A stretch of DNA of 38,043 bases, taken from contig NZ_JAHESE010000048.1 of NCBI RefSeq assembly GCF_018598175.1, positions 1-38,043 on the forward strand, given 5' to 3'. This document shows, one piece after another, positions 15,673 through 24,600 of the stretch. Position 1 is the first letter of the stretch, and each line of letters opens with the position of its first letter. Made by a program: the position numbers and the translations under genes. The stretch comes from Dawidia cretensis. GTDB lineage: Bacteria > Bacteroidota > Bacteroidia > Cytophagales > Cyclobacteriaceae. The notes beneath the pieces were generated by a model. That model did not search any database and was not told the origin of the DNA. It saw nothing but the letters and a program-made list of their open reading frames with translations.

Positions 15673-16688
15673 ATCAGACGCCATACCAACTCCCGGAAGA
15701 TCTGCCCGTCGTCGGCAGAACCGGTGTTGACACCTTTCAGCTTCAGGTCGGCATCTTTGATGCTGGCGATGTTATCAATGATCTTGGAGACGGGATATTG
15801 ACGTAAAGCCAAGCTATAATCACGTACAGCATAGGGGCTCACTTTCAGTTCACTAGCCAGGCCCTTATCAGATTTGTCAGAAGCCTGGCTCGCCATCAAC
15901 GTCTTACTGAAGAATGAGAACAGGTAGGCTACCGCCGGTATCATCGGGCTCTTCTTGGTATTGCTTTCAAAGTAGTTAACGATCTTGTTGGCCAGTAACG
16001 TATCGCGTTGCAGAATAGCTTTTTGCAATTCAAAAATGTTGTATTCTTTACTCACCCCAACCCCCGCCATGACGCGCTCGGCGGTGATGCTTTCGCCTGG
16101 CGGCAGGGAAATAATCAGCTTATCTACCTCGTTGGCCAACCGGTTCAGGTCATTGCCCACGAACTCACACAGGGCTTGCACAGCCCGGTCATCCATACCA
16201 ATCTTTTTCTCCTTGGCATAGTCGGCGACAAACTCCGGCAGCTGGTTGTCGTATAGCTTCTTGGTGTTGATCGTCACAGCGAGCTGATCGATCTTCTTCC
16301 CGAGCTCTTTACGTTTATCGAGACTCTTGTGCTTGTGGCAAAATACGAGCACCGTCGTGGGCGCCGGTTTGGCGAGATAGTCGAGCAGCAGCTTCGCGCC
16401 AATGTCCTTGCCAAGATCCTGAATGTCCTGCGCCTCTTTAACAATCACCACCTGTCGCTCCGACATCATCGGAAACCGCTTGGCATGTGTCAAAATGGTA
16501 GCCATCGTTGCGTCTTTGCCATACACGACCACCTGGTTAAATCCTCGCTCGCCGTCCGATAACACATGCTTTTCAATGTAATCGGCCACGACATCGATGT
16601 AGAAGGTCTCCTCCCCTTGCAAAAAATACACCGGGGCATATTTCCGACCTTTCAGGTCGGTCATGATCTTTTTGACAGCTGCATCCAT
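15666..16688 (-). CDS. holA: DNA polymerase III subunit delta
   Basis: A clamp-loader subunit of 340 residues from the ATG at 16688; another in-frame ATG at 16733 would add 15 residues. Typical delta features are APVYFLQGEETFYIDVVADYI near the N-terminus, FNQVVVYGKDA, RFPMMSERQVVIVKEAQ, and the mid-domain TTVLVFCHKHKSLDKRKELGK. The helical sequence LCEFVGNDLNRLANEVDKL is strongly conserved in the family. The C-terminal collar domain follows (NIFELQKAILQRDTLLANKIV, then a helix bundle). Delta opens the beta sliding clamp during replication. The upstream gap holds a hairpin and an 11-bp tandem repeat that may control expression. Confidence 0.92.
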   Translation of the reverse strand: MDAAVKKIMTDLKGRKYAPVYFLQGEETFYIDVVADYIEKHVLSDGERGFNQVVVYGKDATMATILTHAKRFPMMSERQVVIVKEAQDIQDLGKDIGAKLLLDYLAKPAPTTVLVFCHKHKSLDKRKELGKKIDQLAVTINTKKLYDNQLPEFVADYAKEKKIGMDDRAVQALCEFVGNDLNRLANEVDKLIISLPPGESITAERVMAGVGVSKEYNIFELQKAILQRDTLLANKIVNYFESNTKKSPMIPAVAYLFSFFSKTLMASQASDKSDKGLASELKVSPYAVRDYSLALRQYPVSKIIDNIASIKDADLKLKGVNTGSADDGQIFRELVWRLMH

Positions 16689-16746
16689 ACGCGTAGAAAC
16701 CGCAAATATGACACAAAATGGCGATTTTGCCATAAAAGATTGATCG

Positions 16747-16776
16747 CGCCGGGCCGATGATTTTCGGCCTCTGGCG
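16747..16776 (-). other. Leader hairpin upstream of holA
   Basis: An inner 6-bp stem GGCCGA / TCGGCC (16752-16757 and 16764-16769, 6-base loop) is extended by an outer CGCC / GGCG pair (16747-16750 and 16773-16776) across small bulges. No T run follows on either strand, so it is not a terminator. It would lie in the holA leader. Confidence 0.4.
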
Positions 16777-16854
16777 TGCGAACGAGAGGCTTGAACCTGG
16801 ATTGGTTTTGATCTGTGGATGTTTTGAAATAGGTTTTTTATTGCCTTTATAGGG

Positions 16855-16898
16855 CTATTACAATTCTATTTCAATGGTATATCAATACTATGTCAATG
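16855..16898. repeat. Four tandem 11-bp repeats upstream of holA
   Basis: Four contiguous 11-base units read CTATTACAATT, CTATTTCAATG, GTATATCAATA and CTATGTCAATG, followed by a partial CTATTATAT. The core is TATnnCAAT. The period is about one helical turn, so the copies lie on one face of the DNA, as in arrays bound by a regulator. They lie in the 265-base gap between the rhomboid stop and the holA start. Confidence 0.6.
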
Positions 16899-16953
16899 CT
16901 ATTATATATCCGAAGTACCGTCCGGGACGCTGTGAATTTGTCAGAACCCGTGG

Positions 16954-17514
16954 TTAAACCTTTTTTTGCTTTGCAAACGTCACCGCCGTAACAATTCCCA
17001 CCAACGCGCCAGCAAAGTGCGACTCCCATGAAATGCGCGGATCACTCGGCAATACGCCATAAAACACACCTCCATAAAGCAATAGCACGATGACGCTGAT
17101 AAACAGCGACAGGAAGTCACGCCGGAAGATCCCAAAGAAGATCAGAAAGAACGCCAGGCCGTACACAACGCCACTCGCCCCGATGTGATTAGCCGGCCGT
17201 GCAAACAACCACACCAACACGTTCGTCCAGAAATACGCCCGAAGGAACACCACACCGCCAATGCGTGGATAAAAGAAAAACAACACCCACCCCAGAAATA
17301 ACAAGGGGATGGTGTTTGAAACCAGATGCAATAAGTCACCGTGAATCAGCGGTCCTGCGAGAATGCCAATCAGGCCGTGCAGCGTACGCGGCTCGATGCC
17401 ATACCCGCTCAGGGGCAGCCCAAACATGAGCTCCAGATAAAACACCAGCCACATCAGGAATACAAACCGGATGGGGACTATTGAACTTCCAAAAAACGAG
17501 GATTCCGAAGCCAT
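16954..17514 (-). CDS. Rhomboid family intramembrane serine protease
   Basis: A protein of 186 residues from the ATG at 17514 (a GTG three codons upstream gives 189). It has about six hydrophobic membrane segments. Numbered on the 189-residue version, the catalytic Ser117 lies in GASG (HIGASGVVYGL) and the catalytic His169 in SHFAGALVG. The oxyanion/L1 region HGDLLHLVSNTIPL contains His66 and Asn70. The enzyme cleaves transmembrane substrates in the inner membrane; its substrate is unknown. The order of motifs and the minimal six-helix size fit the compact bacterial GlpG-like class. It lies 84 bases downstream of the TerB-like gene in the same direction. Confidence 0.92.
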   Translation of the reverse strand: MASESSFFGSSIVPIRFVFLMWLVFYLELMFGLPLSGYGIEPRTLHGLIGILAGPLIHGDLLHLVSNTIPLLFLGWVLFFFYPRIGGVVFLRAYFWTNVLVWLFARPANHIGASGVVYGLAFFLIFFGIFRRDFLSLFISVIVLLLYGGVFYGVLPSDPRISWESHFAGALVGIVTAVTFAKQKKV

Positions 17515-17598
17515 AGAGGTCACACAGGGCCAAACACCCCAGGTGCAAAGATGGAAATTGTACGGTCACATGAAAACGTCAGGCCGCACAAAGGCGCA

Positions 17599-18084
17599 CT
17601 AAATTGCGCCAGGGTCTCTGATCATTGAAAGGGCTGCGTAGCGCGCTTCCTCGGGTGTCACGGTCTTAATGCCCCACAGGCCACCGGACGATGACGCTAT
17701 GCGGCTGGCCAGGTTCTTCAGCATCTTATAATAGGCATCAGCAAAAGTGCGGTCGAGCTTCGGCCAAAGCTGGTTCAGGCTTTGCAGCTCTTCGACGATC
17801 AGCGGCGTACGCTGTGTCGATTCATACGGGTAGCTTTGAATCAGAATCTTGATCTTGTCCTCGAAGTCTTCCGCCATGATGGTGAAGAATCCGGAAAGCA
17901 CCGAAGCGCTCTCCTTCTGCTTACGGGCCACGGCCATCGCCTCTTTAATCTCCTTTCGGTCAATGTGGCCATCGGCGCCGGCCACCAGAATACACACCAG
18001 GATCGGTGCGCGCAGGATCAGCTCGCCTTCGGCATCGGTCAGTTTATCAAACTGCGGAATCATAGGGAATGTTAACGTACTCAT
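17599..18084 (-). CDS. TerB-like small protein of unknown function
   Basis: A soluble, helical protein of 161 residues from the ATG at 18084; the ATG at 18126 gives an unlikely leader with MMYWHGDWAW. The central stretch APILVCILVAGADGHIDRKEIKEA has the pattern of TerB-type (tellurite resistance B / DnaJ-associated) domains, where acidic residues after GADG can bind metal. The second half (EELQSLNQLWPKLDRTFADAYYKMLKNLASRIA) is an amphipathic helical region. It shares a divergent intergenic region with the sigma-54 activator gene. The family assignment rests on a short motif and is tentative. Confidence 0.65.
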   Translation of the reverse strand: MSTLTFPMIPQFDKLTDAEGELILRAPILVCILVAGADGHIDRKEIKEAMAVARKQKESASVLSGFFTIMAEDFEDKIKILIQSYPYESTQRTPLIVEELQSLNQLWPKLDRTFADAYYKMLKNLASRIASSSGGLWGIKTVTPEEARYAALSMIRDPGAI

Positions 18085-18292
18085 ATTCGTACCTACCCAA
18101 GCCCAATCTCCATGCCAGTACATCACACCGCCATTTGCAGGCCGTAGGCGCGTGCCACAACCAGGTACAAGTACCCATATTGGACGCTGTCTCCCATAAA
18201 GGTAACTGTTGACAAGACACCTATCAAGTGACTTTTCTTTAAGGTAAATGAAAAAACCAGGGTTTTCACGTACCCGATAACAATTAACGTCC

Positions 18293-18323
18293 TTGGCTGT
18301 TGCTATATTGGAGATTATATTTA
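18293..18323 (+). promoter_or_regulatory. Candidate promoter for the two-component pair
   Basis: TTG (18293-18295), a 20-base spacer and TATATTTA (18316-18323, one mismatch from TAnnTTTG) end 19 bases before the ATG at 18343. The leader would therefore be short. No convincing -24/-12 element was found on this strand, so the regulator gene itself does not look sigma-54 dependent. Confidence 0.5.
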
Positions 18324-18342
18324 CTTTTTGAAATCGTAGCCC

Positions 18343-19704
18343 ATGTACGACAAAGACCCCGTGAAAATTTTTGTAGTCGAAGACGATCCAGCTTACACCA
18401 AATTTCTCAAGTACGTCCTGGAATTAAATCCCGATTATGAAGTAGAGTTTTATACATCCGGCAAGGATTGCCTGGCCAACCTGTATAAAAACCCTGCAAT
18501 CATAACCCTGGACTATTCCTTGCCGGACATGCCCGGTGAAAAGGTGCTTAGCCAGATTCGCAGCCATGACCCTAACATCAACGTGATTATCGTCTCTGCC
18601 CAGGAGAAGATCCACACCGCCGTGGAGCTACTCAAATCCGGGGCATATGACTACATTCCCAAAGATCACGAGACAAAGGACCGGCTGCTGAACTCCATCC
18701 ACCACGCCCGGAACAAAACCTCGCTCATCCGTGAGATCGATCATCTCAAGAAAGAGATCTCTGAGAAATACGAATTTGAGAAAAGTATCATTGGCACCAG
18801 TCCTGCCATTAAACGTACCTTCAGCTTGCTCGAAAAGGCTGTTCAGACGAACATCTCGGTTAGCATCTCGGGCGAGACGGGTACCGGCAAAGAATTGGTG
18901 GCAAAGGCCATCCACTACAACTGTAAGCGCAAGAACAAACCGTTCGTTGCCGTCAACATTGCGGCCATTCCGCGCGATCTGATCGAGAGCGAGCTCTTTG
19001 GTCATGAAAAGGGCGCCTTTACCGGTGCGGTGACACGCCGCATCGGCAAGTTTGAAGAGGCCGAAGGCGGTACAATCTTCCTGGACGAGATCGGCGAGAT
19101 GGATCCCAACCTGCAAGCCAAGCTCCTGCGTGTGTTGCAGGAGCGCGAAGTGACCCGCATTGGCGCCAACCAGGTCATCAAGCTGGATGTCCGCATCATC
19201 GTCGCCACACACAAAGACCTGGCGGAAGAAGTAAAAGCCAATCGCTTCCGTGAAGACCTGTATTACCGCTTGCTGGGCTTGCCCATCAACCTGCCACCGC
19301 TACGTGAACGCGGGCAGGACGTGATCCTCATTGCCAAACATTTCCTGGATCAGTTTGCGAACGACAACCAGATGCGCAAATTCAAGATCAGTCCCGAAGC
19401 CCAGGAGAAGTTGTTGCAGTATCCTTTCCCGGGCAACATCCGCGAGCTGAAGTCGATCATTGAGCTGTCGGCCGTCATGGCGGAAGAGCAGGATATCCGC
19501 CCGCAAGACATCAGCTTCAACAGCACTACCCGCATGGAGTCGTTCCTGTATCAGGAAATGACCATGCAGGAATTTATGTACCGCATCATTCGACACTACT
19601 TGAATAAATACGATAACAATGTGCTCGAGGTGGCACACAAGCTCGATATCGGGAAATCATCTTTGTATCGATACCTCAAAGAGATGGAGACGAGCGGTAT
19701 ATAG
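18343..19704 (+). CDS. Sigma-54-dependent response regulator (NtrC family)
   Basis: A 453-residue transcription activator. The receiver domain (about 1-120) has the pocket EDD13-15, phospho-acceptor Asp57 (ITLDYSLPDMPG), switch Ser85 and Lys107. A helical linker follows. The AAA+ domain (about 148-385) has Walker A GETGTGKE at 177-184, the sigma-54-contacting GAFTGA loop at 224-229, Walker B GGTIFLDEIG at 242-251, and arginine fingers in the RFREDLYYRL region. A Fis-type helix-turn-helix closes the protein (about 415-450, NVLEVAHKLDIGKSSLYRYL). The stop codon abuts the kinase start with no gap, so the kinase next door is the probable partner. Target promoters cannot be assigned from this window. 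Confidence 0.96.
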   Translation: MYDKDPVKIFVVEDDPAYTKFLKYVLELNPDYEVEFYTSGKDCLANLYKNPAIITLDYSLPDMPGEKVLSQIRSHDPNINVIIVSAQEKIHTAVELLKSGAYDYIPKDHETKDRLLNSIHHARNKTSLIREIDHLKKEISEKYEFEKSIIGTSPAIKRTFSLLEKAVQTNISVSISGETGTGKELVAKAIHYNCKRKNKPFVAVNIAAIPRDLIESELFGHEKGAFTGAVTRRIGKFEEAEGGTIFLDEIGEMDPNLQAKLLRVLQEREVTRIGANQVIKLDVRIIVATHKDLAEEVKANRFREDLYYRLLGLPINLPPLRERGQDVILIAKHFLDQFANDNQMRKFKISPEAQEKLLQYPFPGNIRELKSIIELSAVMAEEQDIRPQDISFNSTTRMESFLYQEMTMQEFMYRIIRHYLNKYDNNVLEVAHKLDIGKSSLYRYLKEMETSGI

Positions 19705-21633
19705 ATGAACATTCAGCAGTACGTCAACAAGGGTTCGTTTTACAAAGCCGTCGTAGAGGATGGTTCCGATGTGATCTTTATTGTAGACTTCACCGGGAAC
19801 ATCCAGTACCACAATGCTTCAGCCTCACAAACCCTGGGTTACCGGTCGAAGAGCCTGATCGGCAAGAACTTTTTTGAGTTCATTCGCCCCTCCACCCTAG
19901 CCGAGCTGCAACAGAAATTTAAAGAAAGCCAGAAGCGCGCGTATACTGAAAAAGTAGAGTTCCAATTCCTCTGCCGCGACCAAACCTATCGCTTCCTGGA
20001 ATTCAACGCCATCAACCTTAAACACAAAGAGGGCCTCCCGGGCTTTATCCTCGACTGCCGCGACATCACGCAACGCAAAAAGGACGAAGCCGAGCTGGTA
20101 CGACTGCAAAAAGCCAAAGAGCAATTCCTGGCCAACATCAGCCACGAAATACGCACGCCTATCAACGGCATCGCGGGCATGGTTAATTTATTAAGCCAAA
20201 ATCCGAGCCCCGACGAGCACGAAACCTATCTGAACGCAATCAAGCACTCGGCGGAAAACCTGAAGGTGATCATTAATGACATTCTTGACCTGGCCGCCAT
20301 CGAGTCGGGCAAACTGCGCTTTGAGAAGATCGCCTTTAACCTGACTGACCTGCTCCCCTCGCTGATCAGCACCTTTACCTATCAGGCCAAGGAAAAGAAG
20401 ATCTCCCTGGCCTATGACATTGATGAGAAGCTGAACAAAATCCTGATGGGTGACCCCGTGCGGTTAAACCAGATCCTGATCAACCTCATTAGCAATGCCG
20501 TGAAGTTCACCCATACGGGCTCTATCCGCGTACAATGCACCGTCGAACGTGAGCAACGCAAAATCTGCTGGGTGCGTATTGAAGTGTCGGACACCGGCGT
20601 AGGTATACCGGAGGAAAAACTGGCTACGATCTTTGAAAGCTTTAGCCAGGCCGACGAGAGTGTGACGCGTCGTTATGGCGGCACGGGATTAGGCTTGACC
20701 ATTGTGCGCCAGTTGGTAGAGCTTCAGGATGGAAAGATCCATGTTGTCAGCAAAGAACATCAAGGCTCGACATTTATCGTCACGATTCCCTACCCCATCG
20801 GGCAGGTGAACGACATCATGCCGCAGATGCCCCGCCTGGACAAAACACATTCTTTGGTCAACACCTCGCAACTGCGTGTTTTGCTGGTAGAAGACAATGA
20901 CATCAACCGGCTGTATGCCAAAAGCATCCTCAAGAACTGGCAGTGTTATATAGACGTGGCCGAGAACGGTCTCGTGGCAATCGAAAAGATCAAAAATAAC
21001 GCGTTCGATGTTGTGCTGATGGATGTGCAGATGCCCGTGATGGATGGCTATGAGGCCACAAAGGCGATTCGCCTGATGGAGCTGGCTGCCGAGCTGCCCA
21101 TTATTGCGCTCACGGCCAACGCTACGGTAAAAGATGTAGAGAAATGTTTTGCCGCCGGCATGAATGACTACTTGCCCAAACCGTTCACCCCCGAAGACCT
21201 CTACCGAAAACTATTCGACGATCTCAAGATCAAACCGCTCAACCACGCGCAGCCGCGCCCCCCGCGGGTCACCGAACCCGAGGGAGTATTGTACAACCTC
21301 TCCTACCTGCGCAACGTCTCCGGTAACAACGAAGACTTTATACGCGAGATGGTTTCCACGTTCGTCCAAACTGTGCCGCCCGTATTGACGGAGATGCAGA
21401 AGTGCCTTCAGGAGAAAGAATGGATGCGCCTTTCCCGCCTCATTCACCAAATTAAACCCTCGTTCATTCTCCTGGGAATCGACGCCCTACGAGCCAACAT
21501 TCTCTTCATCGAAGAGAACAGCAAAGCCGAAACAAGCCTTTCCAAGGTCACACAAACGACCAAAGAGTTCATTGCCCGCTGCAACACGATTCTCCCGCAG
21601 CTCTCCCGCGACATTCTCATGACACAACCTTAG
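19705..21633 (+). CDS. Soluble hybrid histidine kinase (PAS-HisKA-HATPase-REC-Hpt)
   Basis: A 642-residue protein with five domains and no membrane segment. A PAS domain occupies about 10-125 (DVIFIVDFTGNIQYHNASA to FILDCRDITQRK). The HisKA dimerisation domain has the phosphorylated His147 in ISHEIRTPING. The ATPase domain (about 245-365) has the N box Asn264, the G1 box DTGVGIP (Asp296) and G2 GGTGLGL. A receiver domain (about 390-505) has EDN396-398, Asp440, Thr470 and Lys492. A C-terminal Hpt domain (about 525-630) has the candidate phospho-His581 in LIHQIKPSFILLG. All four relay sites are present. It probably phosphorylates the preceding sigma-54 activator; its ATG follows that gene's TAG directly. 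The signal is presumably cytoplasmic. Confidence 0.94.
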   Translation: MNIQQYVNKGSFYKAVVEDGSDVIFIVDFTGNIQYHNASASQTLGYRSKSLIGKNFFEFIRPSTLAELQQKFKESQKRAYTEKVEFQFLCRDQTYRFLEFNAINLKHKEGLPGFILDCRDITQRKKDEAELVRLQKAKEQFLANISHEIRTPINGIAGMVNLLSQNPSPDEHETYLNAIKHSAENLKVIINDILDLAAIESGKLRFEKIAFNLTDLLPSLISTFTYQAKEKKISLAYDIDEKLNKILMGDPVRLNQILINLISNAVKFTHTGSIRVQCTVEREQRKICWVRIEVSDTGVGIPEEKLATIFESFSQADESVTRRYGGTGLGLTIVRQLVELQDGKIHVVSKEHQGSTFIVTIPYPIGQVNDIMPQMPRLDKTHSLVNTSQLRVLLVEDNDINRLYAKSILKNWQCYIDVAENGLVAIEKIKNNAFDVVLMDVQMPVMDGYEATKAIRLMELAAELPIIALTANATVKDVEKCFAAGMNDYLPKPFTPEDLYRKLFDDLKIKPLNHAQPRPPRVTEPEGVLYNLSYLRNVSGNNEDFIREMVSTFVQTVPPVLTEMQKCLQEKEWMRLSRLIHQIKPSFILLGIDALRANILFIEENSKAETSLSKVTQTTKEFIARCNTILPQLSRDILMTQP

Positions 21634-21639
21634 AGTCGA

Positions 21640-24600
21640 TTAATTCAACACGACAATTTTGGTATACAGCACTGCCTTGCCGCTGGCCTGTATTGAGAGC
21701 ACATAGATACCGTTTGGCAGCGAGCTGATGTCTAATGCCTGCGGTGCGGCGAGGTTGCGATTCACCTCACCGTCTAATACCGTTACGCCGCGTTGGTCCA
21801 CGACCTTCCAGCTGTAGTCTCTTTCCAGGCGTGTTCCGAGGAACAGGTTAATATGCTTCGATGCCGGGTTGGGATAAATCTTCAACCTGGCCAGTGCTGC
21901 GGTAGCCGGGTCGTCGGGTAGGCCTACCGGGATCATGGGTGTCTTCGTTTCGTCAATCTTCCTGATCTCCGTCTGCAGGATGCGGCGTGATGCCTTGTCT
22001 TGCGCAAAGGCCAGCAAGGACAGGTTGCTGCCATCGGTAATCGGAACCTGAATCGGATACTCGACTGTACGCGTGTATACTTTTCCTATTTCCAGCGGCT
22101 CGTTGATCAAAAAGCCTTCCGGGCCAAACAATAGTTTACGCAAGGAATTATGATTATAGCGGCCGCTCGTTCCTATTTCTATGTCATCTTCCACCAGTGC
22201 CGCGTGTAAGATCATCGGCGGTGTAAAGGTCTGCTCCTGGTCAATAAAGGTATACTTAACCGTGGCGCGCAGCACGTTCGACGGTGCGGTCGGATCTATT
22301 TCAATCTCGATCCGGAAAGACGGTGCCTCCAGCGATCTTCGATCCAGCTCGTCATTCGTAATTTTTTGATACGCCCCTGTAAAAGATACACCATAGTAAT
22401 TGCCAAAGATACCGTCCATGACAGCCAGGGGTGGCTGCGATACTCCGTATAGTTGACTCCGTACGGCTGGGTCCTCGGTATTATCCAGGGCAATTTGATC
22501 GAAGCCGGGCGTCGTAATGTGGTATTGAAGCTTGATGTGATCGGCCGGGTTCAGTTGGTCGATATAGTCATCGGCCGCCAGGCTGGGTTGACTGAAGTTG
22601 TTCGTAAAGTGCTCCACCAACACGTTCCGTTCCTTCTCACCAATATAGATATCATCAAAAGCAAAGCCGTTCAGGATACGTCCTGCATCGTTGTCTTCGT
22701 TCGCGCCAAACGCAATCCGGAACACGACGGTATCTTTCGGCAGATCGTTCAGGTTAAAACGACCGTTACGCCAACCGTTGGTCATGTCCGTCCAGGCGAA
22801 GTTGTCTTGCCCACCGGGCTTGCCACTCAGGTTCGAGCCATTATACCAATCAATGCCCCGCTCGCTGTCGGCTCCCACCACACGCCAGTTCTGACCACCA
22901 TCGGACGAATACTGTAACACCGCACCATCAAAGTTCTTTTGCGTATCGGACCAGTACCGGATCGATGCCATCGGGCGCTCCAACGCGCTTAGGTTTACGC
23001 AGGGGCCCAGCACATACGAATCTTCGTTGCCATAGTACGTGCTATAATAGGGTGCAGCACCCGGATTCGGATTACCTCCGGTCCACCAGGCGCTATCGCC
23101 TGAGAAAGCTCCCCTGATAATATCACCTTTTGGAACACCAAACTCCCAGCTGGACGGATTTCCGTTTTCCACCTTGATCCAGGCACCTTGACCGTCTTCA
23201 AAATCTGTCTGGTAGCCGTTATTTGAAACCGGCAGGTGGTAGTCCAGAATGTATACCGCGATCGTTGTATCCTTTTCACATCCTACATCGGTACGCACAC
23301 GCAAATTCACGCGGTACGTGTGGAAGGCCTGGTATTGGTGGCTTGGGTTTTCATACGTTCCCTGTGTGCGGCCGTCGTGCGTACTTGCCGGAACGTTATC
23401 CGCCACTTCTCCGAATGGCAACACATCACCATCGTCAAAGTTCCAGGAATATTCCTGAATAGAGCCAAGTGAGATCGTCGATTTGCTTTGGAACTTCGTC
23501 GCCTCGCCGCTACAAATTTTTGTCCAGGTAAAGTCTACTTTTGGCTTGGTGCCAATAAAAATCTGCTTCTCCGTCACCGCTGTACAATTTTGATCGGTCT
23601 TCACCGTCAGGGTCACGTTGTAGTATCCTTCGCGGCTATACTTCCATTTTGGATCCTGGATCGTCTTCTTAACATTACCATCGTCGAAGTCCCACTCCCA
23701 GCCATTGATAGTACCGTCGAAGGTGTTGTTTGGAATGGTCGACAGATCGGTAAATGCCACCGAGTCCGTCACGCATGAATTATTGGCCCCGATCACCGCT
23801 TGCGGCGACGCATTGATCACAATACGTTTCAACATCGTATTGGTAGCACCCAGACCGTTGGTATAGGTATACTCCACAAAATACTCACCGGCCAAAAGGC
23901 CGTCGGTATTAATGTATTGTCCACCCGCGTCGGAGCCCAGAATGCTCGGCGTCAGCGGACTGGCAAAACTTGTCGGCTCCAAACCCGTACCTACCGGCGG
24001 ATCACCCACCAGGCGCGCTTTGCCAACGTTCGTACAAATGCGTGGCTCTGCGCTAAAGTCCGCCAGGCCGGTGCCCGTCTGCACACCAAAGTTGATGTCG
24101 GTCAGCGGGTTCACAATAACTGTCTGACTCACCGAGCCTACGCAGCTGTTCGCATCCGTAAACGTATAGGTAATAATGTTGATGCCGATGTTCGCATGTG
24201 CCGGATCAAACCACGACGTACCCGCTTGTATACCGGGGCCGGTAAACGCACCACCGGGACCTTGCGGGAATCCTTGCAACACCTCGATCGGGTCGTTCTC
24301 CGCATACGCCGGCTCCAGTCCAAAGATAGAAGGCTTAGGCAGACGGTTGATGGTCAGCGCCACCTGGTCGGATACCGCGGTACAAGGACCGCCCGCATCC
24401 GGATCGTTGCTGGTCAACGTAAAAATAATATGTCCTGCTATACTGTCGGCTGTCGTAGGTGTATACAGGGAATGCAGATCGTTCACGTCCGAATAGCGAA
24501 CCGGATCGCCGTCGCCACCGCTCCATGTTGTCTGGGTGGCCGCGCCGCTCATATTTCCGTTCAAGTGTACAACATCGTTTTCGCAGATCGCGAAGTCCGC

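Noticed and set aside
16771-16800. A stretch resembling a tRNA T-arm (GGTTCAAGCC on the minus strand), as might mark a tRNA gene or attachment site
   Set aside because: The flanking stem bases do not pair and no acceptor, D-arm or anticodon arm can be built around it.
18143-18157. A TGGCACG match to the sigma-54 -24 element on the minus strand, upstream of the TerB-like gene
   Set aside because: The -12 half at the correct spacing reads TACG instead of TTGC; the next GC is two bases too far. It would have been attractive beside a sigma-54 activator, but the match is incomplete.
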